DNA from: Cyanobium sp. CH-040 | GTDB lineage: Bacteria; Cyanobacteriota; Cyanobacteriia; PCC-6307; Cyanobiaceae | NCBI RefSeq assembly: GCF_024346135.1 | Contig: NZ_JAGQCJ010000001.1 | Span: forward strand, 310,001 to 374,000 | DNA: 64,000 bases | Direction: 5' to 3' | Shown here: positions 26,606 to 32,364 of the stretch, one piece after another | Layout of the letters: every line of letters starts with the position of its first letter | How positions within the stretch are numbered: the stretch's first letter is position 1 | Notes under the pieces: generated by a model | What the model saw: the letters and a program-made list of their open reading frames with translations, nothing else | What the model was told of the DNA's origin: nothing | Databases searched by the model: none | Made by a program: the position numbers and the translations under genes

Positions 26606-27005
26606 AAGCGAGATCTACGTTAAGCCTAGGCCAGTACGTTAGGATCAACAACGGCGCACACCCCTGCTGTCTACTCCCCCAACAACCTGCACCGTCAAAG
26701 CCGTTGGAATGAATTCAAGCAGGAGTGCGACAAGGGTTCAGACACGCTCCGGTGATCGGCGGACCCGCCGCTCGATCCAGACACGCCCGACTCCCTGCCA
26801 CAGACTGAATGACCTTGCTGGCTAGGCCTTTCATCTTGATGTAAACCAGCAAGGGATTGCCCAAGAACATCATGCACTCGACCCGATGCAAGTGATTTGA
26901 CGATTTGCGAGGGCCGCCGAGAGCGGGTGTGGTGAGCGTTAGCCGTATTGGGTAAAGACAGGGATCCCGCCTGCTTTAGTACTGGCCTGCGGTACCATGG
27001 ATGGC
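26606..27005. other. 400-nt interval between two cassette genes
   Basis: No convincing gene is present. It holds core-like heptamers GTTAAGC (about 26619), GTTAGGA (about 26637), GTTGGAA (26703) and GTTAGCC (26938), the last being a plausible 3' end of a decayed attC before hicAB. A perfect 9-bp inverted repeat (CCTTGCTGG 26813-26821, CCAGCAAGG 26846-26854) is also present. The stretch may contain the remains of one cassette and its attC. The segment just before 27006 should hold the hicAB promoter. Confidence 0.4.
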
Positions 27006-27191
27006 ATGAAGCGGAAGCGCCAGCGCACCCTTGAGTTGATCTTCGCTCGGCCTGTCAGTGGCAACCTGCCATGACGGGACGTTGAAGCTCTGTTTCTAGA
27101 GCTGGGAGCAGAGGTCAGCGAGAGGGCTGGCAGTCGTGTTGCCGTTGCTTCGATCCGCAAATGGTTTGAGGAACACGGAGTCACGCCATGA
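27006..27191 (+). pseudogene. hicA: hicA toxin gene, doubly disabled
   Basis: Read in one frame, the 62 codons give KRKRQRTLELIFARPVSGNLP, then TGA where HicA proteins usually have Trp or a similar residue, then RDVEALFLELGAEVSERAGSRVAV joined directly to ASIRKWFEEHGVTP. HicA homologues carry about 23 further residues at that joint, including the HRPHP block with the catalytic His. The joint lies on a GTTGC repeat, which suggests slippage. HicA is an mRNA interferase. Here both the stop and the deletion should abolish it. The TGA end overlaps the hicB ATG, as in intact hicAB operons. Confidence 0.82.
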
Positions 27192-27520
27192 ATCTGATGA
27201 TGGTTGATGGATACAGCGCGAAGATTGAGTATGACTCGGATGCCGACCTCTTCCGTGGTGAAATTCTAGGCTTATCTGGCGGCGCCGACTTCTATGGCGC
27301 GAACCCTGATGAGCTGCGAAGGGAGTTCAAGCGATCGCTGGATGTGTTCCTGGAGGTTTGTCGCGAGAAGGATATCGAACCCCGAAAACAGTTCTCTGGC
27401 AAGTCCAATCTGCGGATCCCTCCTGATCTCCACGAGAAGTTGGCCCTGACTGCACAGGCACAAGGCAAAAGCCTCAATTCTCTGGCCCAGGAGGCACTGG
27501 AGAAAAGTGTCACCGCGTAG
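27188..27520 (+). CDS. hicB: HicB-family antitoxin
   Basis: The 110-residue protein has an N-terminal RNase-H-like HicB fold (GYSAKIEYDSDADLFRGEILGLSGGADFYG, ELRREFKRSLDVFLEVC). Its C-terminal ribbon-helix-helix DNA-binding domain (SGKSNLRIPPDLHEKLALTAQAQGKSLNSLAQEALEKS) normally represses the operon and neutralises HicA. It appears intact although its partner hicA just upstream is broken. It overlaps the hicA stop by 4 nt. The stop is 7 nt before attC 4. Confidence 0.88.
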   Translation: MNLMMVDGYSAKIEYDSDADLFRGEILGLSGGADFYGANPDELRREFKRSLDVFLEVCREKDIEPRKQFSGKSNLRIPPDLHEKLALTAQAQGKSLNSLAQEALEKSVTA

Positions 27521-27526
27521 CAACGC

Positions 27527-27628
27527 GGCTAACACAGCCATGCACCTGACCCGCCCCCTGCAGATTTTTGAACCGAAAGAGATCTCGAACCCCAGCTCTC
27601 TGCGGGCAGGTGATGGCCAGCGTTGGGC
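27527..27628 (+). repeat. Integron attC site 4
   Basis: The site of about 102 nt runs from GGCTAAC (27527-27533) to GTTGGGC (27622-27628), close to the RYYYAAC/GTTRRRY consensus. Arms GCCAT-G-CACCTG-A-CCCGC and GCGGG-CAGGTG-ATGGC pair, with extra bases G and A only in the 5' arm. Its 3' arm is identical to that of attC 3. It closes the hicAB cassette and is followed after 18 nt by the GNAT gene. Confidence 0.9.
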
Positions 27629-27646
27629 CTACTTTGAAAACATACG

Positions 27647-28126
27647 ATGATTCAAGTCTTTGAGGCAGATCTTTCACTTTTGGAGCACGCAAGCGCTGTT
27701 GTTGAGCTCATGGATGAGTATTCACGCGACCCCATGGGTGGAGGCAAAGCGCTACCCTCGTTTGTGAGGAACAATCTCGTTTCTGAGCTTAGGAAGCGCG
27801 ATGCTGCACATGTTATTCTTGCCTTCGTCGACGGCAAGCCAGCAGGCCTTGTTATATGTCTGGAAGGTTTCAGCACATTTGCATGTCGGCCGCTACTGAA
27901 CGTTCACGACGCGATCGTATCTGTTGAGCACCGAGGCCGTGGACTCTGCAAGCGTATGCTGGAGGTTGCGGAAGCAGTTGCTCACAGACTCGGCTGCTGC
28001 AAGATGACGCTGGAAGTACTAGAAGGTAACGTTGTAGCCCAAGCCGCCTATGAGTCCTGTGGTTTCGCGGGTTATGAGCTGGATCCACGTATGGGTAAAG
28101 CCATGTTTTGGGAGAAGAAGCTCTAG
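27647..28126 (+). CDS. Cassette gene: GNAT-family N-acetyltransferase
   Basis: The 159-residue protein has the GNAT core: VILAFVDGKPAGLVICLEGFSTF (beta 2-4), VSVEHRGRGLCKRMLEVAEAVAHRLG with the acetyl-CoA loop R-G-R-G-L-C near residue 96, and LEVLEGNVVAQAAYESCGFAGYEL. It moves an acetyl group from acetyl-CoA to a small amine or protein; substrate unknown. Acetyltransferases are among the commonest integron cargoes. It appears complete and begins 19 nt after attC 4. Confidence 0.85.
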   Translation: MIQVFEADLSLLEHASAVVELMDEYSRDPMGGGKALPSFVRNNLVSELRKRDAAHVILAFVDGKPAGLVICLEGFSTFACRPLLNVHDAIVSVEHRGRGLCKRMLEVAEAVAHRLGCCKMTLEVLEGNVVAQAAYESCGFAGYELDPRMGKAMFWEKKL

Positions 28127-28232
28127 CCGGTTGATTCTTCCCCACACAGGCAGTTGAAGGGCTAACCCCGCGACTGAGCCGTTCGTCGACCGAATAGCAC
28201 GTACTTCCCGCTCGCTCTTTTTGTCACTCAAT
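28127..28232. other. Spacer with possible truncated attC
   Basis: An attC would be expected between the GNAT and VOC genes. Only a left half-like GGCTAAC (28160-28166) followed by CCCGCGACTGAGCC is seen; no matching GTT right half follows. The site may have been damaged by deletion, or the two genes may share a cassette. Confidence 0.35.
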
Positions 28233-28619
28233 ATGCTCGCGCCACCTAGGTCAAGTGTCTTGAACTACGCCAAGGACCTCCAGTCGGTCTCGCAGTTCTA
28301 TGTGAAGCTGCTGCCAGCAAAGGTGCCCCTCGCAGACATAGAGCACCGAGTCTTGCAATCAGCGGATGCTAAGCGGATCATTCACGCTATTCCTGCCCAG
28401 TACTCAGAAGGGATTGAGATAACTGCGCCGCCATCAGCGTTCGAGAAGCAAGCCATCAAGCCGTTCTTCACTGTCGCCAGCTTGGAGAATGCCAGGCATG
28501 TTGCAGGGGAATCGGGTGGCTTGACTTGTGGGCCGGTGTAGCCGGGACCGAGCATGCGAGTAAGAAATATCTACGACTCTGAGGGCGGCATCATCCGCCC
28601 TCGCCAAAGTGCACCCTAA
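28233..28619 (+). pseudogene. VOC/glyoxalase-fold cassette gene interrupted by a nonsense codon
   Basis: The open part (to 28541) reads like a VOC-superfamily protein: SVLNYAKDLQSVSQFYVKLL, HRVLQSADAKRIIHAIPAQ, IEITAPPSAFEKQAIKPFFTVASLENAR and GGLTCGPV. A TAG at 28539-28541 stops it, but the same frame continues with PGPSMRVRNIYDSEGGIIRPRQSAP to TAA at 28617. IYDSEG-xI-xxRQ matches the usual VOC C-terminal strand (DPDGN-x-xQLR). A TGG Trp there would restore one 128-residue protein. The TAA lies inside the opening heptamer of attC 5. VOC proteins include glyoxalases and antibiotic-binding proteins. Confidence 0.75.
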
Positions 28620-28703
28620 CCAGACCCTTGAGTGGAAGGGCCGCCTGCGATTCGTTGCTTGCGCTCTACAGTTCTTGCCTGCCACTCAGGGGCAGCGTTA
28701 CAG
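28614..28703 (+). repeat. Integron attC site 5
   Basis: The site of about 90 nt runs from CCCTAAC (28614-28620) to GTTACAG (28697-28703). 5' arm ACCCTTGAGTGG pairs with 3' arm CCACTCAGGGGC. The 3' half is nearly identical to attC 2. The VOC gene's final stop codon is part of the opening heptamer. Confidence 0.82.
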
Positions 28704-28765
28704 AGATGGTGGCGAAGCACCTGCATCCCAAAACTTTATACTCGCCATATAGCCACAGGGTTGCC

Positions 28766-29008
28766 ATGTGGACGCGCGTCCAGATATGGGGAAACAGTCT
28801 CGGGGTGCGCATCCCGCGTGGTCTGGCTGGGGAGGTTGGTCTTGGTGCTGGTGTTGAAGTGAGCTTGACTGCAAAGGATGGCGAGCTTGTCCTGAAGCTG
28901 GCTTTTCCTGCTCGACTCAGTCTTGATGATCTCTTGGTAGAGGTCTCTGAGAGCAATCTCCACTCGTCTGTTGATACGGGAGCGGTTGTCCGGGCTGAGT
29001 TCTTCTAG
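28766..29008 (+). CDS. mazE: MazE-type antitoxin (AbrB/SpoVT fold)
   Basis: The 80-residue protein begins MWTRVQIWGNSLGVRIPRGL, the swapped-hairpin DNA-binding fold of MazE/AbrB (GNSLGVRIP). Then come LGAGVEVSLTAKDGELVLKL and an acidic tail LSLDDLLVEVSESN that normally wraps the toxin. It both represses the operon and blocks MazF. ATG 28766 is 62 nt after attC 5. Its stop TAG overlaps the GTG start of mazF. It appears intact. Confidence 0.88.
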   Translation: MWTRVQIWGNSLGVRIPRGLAGEVGLGAGVEVSLTAKDGELVLKLAFPARLSLDDLLVEVSESNLHSSVDTGAVVRAEFF

Positions 29009-29382
29009 TGACAGCTGCATGCGTCCCTGATTGAGGGGATTTAGTGTGGCTTGAATTCACACCGCAGACAGGAAGTGGGCAGGTCGGAAGGCGACCTGCA
29101 TTGGTGATCTCGCCGAAGGCCTGCAACGCAAAGGTTGGGCTGGCTTTATTCTGTCCACCTTTATTCTGTCCACTGACTTCTCGTGTCAAGGGTTATCCAT
29201 TTGAGGTGGACTTGCCAAAGGGTAGCGGCGAGATCGGCGTCGTTCTCGCAGATCAGCTCAAGAGCCTTCACTGGCGTGCGCAGAGAGCAAAGCTGATTGA
29301 GCGTGCGTCGGCTGAGATTCTGGCGATGGTTACATCAAGAATCCTTCCTCTGATGATTCCTGACCATGCTGCCCCTCTCTGA
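29008..29382 (+). pseudogene. mazF: mazF toxin gene with nonsense codon and 15-nt duplication
   Basis: From GTG 29008 the frame reads TAACVPD then TGA (29032-29034), then GDLVWLEFTPQTGSGQVGRRPALVISP and onward to 29382. MazF proteins have P-D-R-G-D at this place, so a CGA Arg codon has probably become TGA. A 15-nt tandem repeat (CTTTATTCTGTCCAC twice, about 29147-29176) also adds five residues inside the conserved ALFCP-ITS strand. MazF is a sequence-specific mRNA endonuclease. Restart at GTG 29044 could give a 112-residue product lacking the first strand, probably inactive. It is the last gene before attC 6. Confidence 0.8.
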
Positions 29383-29478
29383 CACGGCCATTCACCTGAC
29401 CCGCCACCGCAGTATCGCTTGGCCCATGGGTTCACTTCTGCTCCACTCTCTGCGGCCAGGTGATGGCGAGCGTTCCAC
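29377..29478 (+). repeat. Integron attC site 6 (slightly decayed)
   Basis: The site of about 102 nt is the same family as attC 3 and 4. Its 5' arm GGCCAT-T-CACCTG-A-CCCGC pairs with the 3' arm GCGGC-CAGGTG-ATGGC. The 5' triplet is GAC rather than AAC (CTCTGAC), and the closing heptamer is GTTCCAC (29472-29478). It is the last site of the array; host-like GC returns about 100 nt further on. Confidence 0.78.
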
Positions 29479-29611
29479 CATCTCAATCCCCTTCCATTAA
29501 CTGGTCCACGAGTGACTGCGCCATCTCGGCCCACGTGCTAGTCCATGAACGCAGGCCCTCCACTCACGCTGGGCTTGTCCGGTCCGACCACTCCCACCAG
29601 CCGCAGGCACG

Positions 29612-30625
29612 ATGGATTCCCAGCCCAATCCCGAGACGATCCTGCAGACGGGATTGGCCTTCTGGTCGTCGAAGGTGCTGCTCAGCGCCATCGAGATCGG
29701 CGTGTTCACCGAACTCGCCCGTGGTCCTGAATCGTTCGACGCCCTCAGCGCCCGGCTGGGGCTGCACCCGCGCGCGGCGCGGGACTTCCTCGATGCCCTC
29801 GTGGCCCTCGGCTTCCTGCAGCGCACGGGAACCAGCTATGCGAACACGGCTGACACCGATCTCTTCCTGGATCGCCACAAGCCCTCCTACATCGGCGGGA
29901 TTCTGGAGATGGCCAACCACCGCCTCTATCCCTCCTGGGCCCATCTCACCGAGGCCCTGCGCACCGGCCAGCCCCAGAACGAACTCAGGAACGGCGGCGT
30001 CGGCCTGTTCGAGACCATCTATGCCGACCCGGCCCGCCTCAAGGAGTTTCTGGCGGCCATGACCGGCGTCAGCCGGGGCGCCAACGTCGCCATCGCCCAC
30101 ACCTTTCCCTGGGGCGATCAGCGCACCTTCGTCGACATCGGCACCGCCCAGGGCGACCTGGCGGTTCAGATCGCCCTGGCCCATCCCCACCTGCAGGGGT
30201 TCGGTTTCGATCTGCCCGAGGTGGCCCCGATCTTCGAGGAGTACGTCCATGCCCAGGGGCTGGACGATCGGCTCTCGTTCGTGCCCGGCGACTTCTTCCA
30301 GCAGGACCTGCCCAAAGCCGACGTGGTGCTGATGGGCCACATCCTGCACGACTGGGACCTGCCCACCAAGCGGATGCTGATCGCCAAGGCCTTCGCGGCC
30401 CTCCCGGCCGGCGGTGCCCTCGTGGTCTACGAGGCCCTCATCGACGACGACCGCTCCACCAACGCCTTCGGGCTGCTGATGAGCCTGAACATGCTGATCG
30501 AAACTCCCGGCGGCTTCGACTACACCGGCGCCGACTGCTGCGGCTGGATGCGGGAGGCCGGTTTTTCCAGCACCCGGGTGCAGCCGCTGGTGGGGCCCGA
30601 TTCAATGGTGGTCGGCATCAAGTAG
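29612..30625 (+). CDS. SAM-dependent O-methyltransferase (family 2, dimerisation-domain type)
   Basis: The 337-residue protein has an N-terminal winged-helix dimerisation domain (about 10-95: [42 protein letters not shown]). The class I methyltransferase core follows: SAM motif [63 protein letters not shown], and the C-terminal [13 protein letters not shown]. It resembles caffeate/acetylserotonin-type and carotenoid/bacteriochlorophyll-type enzymes; the substrate is not evident. GC and codon use match the host, so it marks the right border of the cassette island. The gene 18 nt downstream may be cotranscribed. Confidence 0.85.
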   Translation: MDSQPNPETILQTGLAFWSSKVLLSAIEIGVFTELARGPESFDALSARLGLHPRAARDFLDALVALGFLQRTGTSYANTADTDLFLDRHKPSYIGGILEMANHRLYPSWAHLTEALRTGQPQNELRNGGVGLFETIYADPARLKEFLAAMTGVSRGANVAIAHTFPWGDQRTFVDIGTAQGDLAVQIALAHPHLQGFGFDLPEVAPIFEEYVHAQGLDDRLSFVPGDFFQQDLPKADVVLMGHILHDWDLPTKRMLIAKAFAALPAGGALVVYEALIDDDRSTNAFGLLMSLNMLIETPGGFDYTGADCCGWMREAGFSSTRVQPLVGPDSMVVGIK

Positions 30626-30643
30626 CCGCAACCCCTGGCACCG

Positions 30644-31669
30644 ATGGGAAAGCTCCGCTGGATTCTTCAGCGCCGGCTGGCGTCAGCCCTGGCGGTGCCT
30701 CTGCTGGCGCTGCTGCCTGCCACCGCCACCCCCAGCGTCAGCGCCAAAACCCGCGATGCCGCGGCCCTGATCCAGGTGAAGGGGGCACCGCTGCGGGCCG
30801 GCCTGCTGCAGGGATCGGCCAGTGCGCCCCTGGTGCGGGCCGCCGGTGGCGACACGCCGGTGCTCAGCTTCCGCACCAGCGGGCCCGGCAGCAGCGCCGA
30901 GCCGGTGCGCTTCCTGGTGGACACCGGTGCCTCCAACACCCTGGTGTCGCCGGCCCTGGTGCGACGGCTGGCCCTTGCCAGCACCCCCATCCCCGCCGAT
31001 CAGTTCGGCCTGGTGGGCGCGGGCCGCAGCTGCGCGGATCTCAACCCCCAGCGCACCACCCTGCCCACCCTGCGCCTCAGCGGTGGCGCGGGGCTGCTCG
31101 AGATCCGCGGAGCCGAAGCCCTGGTGCTGGCCACCGGTGGTCTGCCCGAGGGGGTGGACGGAGTGCTCGGCGCGCCGTTGCTGCGGCAGCTGCCGCTGTG
31201 GGTGGACCCGCCGGCCGGCCGCCTCGCCCTGGGCTCGCCGGCCGTGGTCGCCGCCGAGCGGCAGGCCGCCGCCGCGCCCGGCGCGGCCACCCTCCTGCCC
31301 CTGCGCTGGAGCGGCGGCGTGCCATTGCTGCCCTTGACCACCCCCGCCGGCAGCATGCCGGCCCTGGCCGACACCGGCGCCGAGGGGCTGTTCATCACCC
31401 CGGCCCTGGGCCGGCGCCTGACGGCCGGGGCGGCACCGCAACCGGTGCGCATCGCCGGCTTCTGCGGCCTGCAGCGCGCCCAGCGCTTCTCCGTGTCCGG
31501 CATCGGCCTCGCCGCCGGTGCCCCCGCCCGGCCGGCCGAGGTGATCGTCACCGACGATCCGATCTTCGCGTCGGTGGGCGCCGAGGCGATCGTGGGCCAG
31601 GAGCTGCTGCGCCACCACCGCCAGTTCTGGCGCCTCGACCAGCAGCCGCCCAGCCTGCTGCTGTGGTGA
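30644..31669 (+). CDS. Retropepsin-like aspartic protease, two-lobed, exported
   Basis: The 341-residue protein has a signal peptide (LASALAVPLLALLPATATPSVSA, about 12-35). Two aspartyl-protease half-motifs follow: FLVDTGASNTLVSPALVRRL near residue 92 and PALADTGAEGLFITPALGRRL near residue 242. D-T-G in both halves implies one chain carrying both catalytic Asp, unlike dimeric retropepsins. A LGAPLLRQLPLWVDPPAGRL stretch matches the family's flap/strand region. Likely a periplasmic or outer-surface protease; target unknown. It has host-like GC. Confidence 0.78.
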   Translation: MGKLRWILQRRLASALAVPLLALLPATATPSVSAKTRDAAALIQVKGAPLRAGLLQGSASAPLVRAAGGDTPVLSFRTSGPGSSAEPVRFLVDTGASNTLVSPALVRRLALASTPIPADQFGLVGAGRSCADLNPQRTTLPTLRLSGGAGLLEIRGAEALVLATGGLPEGVDGVLGAPLLRQLPLWVDPPAGRLALGSPAVVAAERQAAAAPGAATLLPLRWSGGVPLLPLTTPAGSMPALADTGAEGLFITPALGRRLTAGAAPQPVRIAGFCGLQRAQRFSVSGIGLAAGAPARPAEVIVTDDPIFASVGAEAIVGQELLRHHRQFWRLDQQPPSLLLW

Positions 31670-31690
31670 GCCGCCCACAGGGATGGATCC

Positions 31691-32332
31691 GTGATCGACA
31701 CCTTCACCGAGCTGGTGGGCCACACCCTGGGGCTCCATCCCGACGGCTTCCGGATGCTCGCCGCCGGTCAGGTGCCGGCCTGGTGGGGCGTGCTGATCGC
31801 CCTGCTCGCCGCCCTCTCCCAGGGCGTGGGCCATGCCTTCATCCTGTTCGTGAACCGGGTGTCACCGCTGCGCTTTGTCCTCAGCCTGGTGGTGGAGGCG
31901 ATCCTGCTGGTGGTGGGCTTTCTCTTCTGGGCCCTGAGCACCTGGCTGGTGGCCCGCCTGGCCTTCGCCGTGCCCGTGCGCCCTTCCGCCGTGGTGCTGG
32001 CCCTGGGCGTGGCCCACGCCCCCCAGCTGCTGGCCTTCCTCGGCGCCCTGCCCTACCTGGGCGTGCCCTGGCTCACCCTGCTCTCCCTGTGGACGGCGAT
32101 CGCCTTCGTGGTGGCCCTGGTGGAGGTGGCCGGGCTGGGGGCCTGGCAGGCCTTCATGGCCCTGCTGGGCGGCTGGCTGGTGATGCTGCTGCTGCAGCGG
32201 CGCGCCGGCCAGCCGCTGATGCGCCTGGGCCGTGGCCTGCTCAACCGCGCCGCCGGGGTGCAGCTGGTGCGCGACCGCCGCGCCCTGCGCGCCCTGTCCG
32301 CCTCCGGGCCCAGCGGCCGGCCACCGCGATGA
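31691..32332 (+). CDS. Multi-pass membrane protein (unknown)
   Basis: The 213-residue protein has five or so hydrophobic segments (GVLIALLAALSQGVGHAFIL, FVLSLVVEAILLVVGFLFWAL, VVLALGVAHAPQLLAFLGAL, WLTLLSLWTAIAFVVALVEVAGL, FMALLGGWLVMLLLQ) and a basic cytoplasmic tail. The layout is reminiscent of YIP1-type membrane domains, but I do not recognise the family. The GTG start at 31691 is 22 nt after the protease gene and 33 nt before the next large gene, so the three probably form a unit. Confidence 0.7.
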   Translation: MIDTFTELVGHTLGLHPDGFRMLAAGQVPAWWGVLIALLAALSQGVGHAFILFVNRVSPLRFVLSLVVEAILLVVGFLFWALSTWLVARLAFAVPVRPSAVVLALGVAHAPQLLAFLGALPYLGVPWLTLLSLWTAIAFVVALVEVAGLGAWQAFMALLGGWLVMLLLQRRAGQPLMRLGRGLLNRAAGVQLVRDRRALRALSASGPSGRPPR

Positions 32333-32364
32333 GCCCCCACTGATGAGCTCCCACTGAGGCCGCC

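Noticed and set aside
26695-26877. A 60-codon frame on the minus strand (MHDVLGQSLAGLHQDE...) considered as a transposase or cassette remnant
   Set aside because: No recognisable domain, opposite to the cassette orientation, no ribosome-binding site, and it covers the inverted repeat at 26813-26854. It was treated as chance.
22325-29478. The palindromes considered as MITEs, REP elements or terminators
   Set aside because: They lack flanking target duplications and T-runs. They always end in GTT (and open with AAC, or GAC in the last), carry extra bases only in the 5' arm, and each follows cassette genes in the same orientation, which fits attC far better.
29612-30625. The O-methyltransferase considered as a last cassette
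   Set aside because: Its GC and codon use are host-like, no attC follows it, and it is only 18 nt from the next host-like gene.
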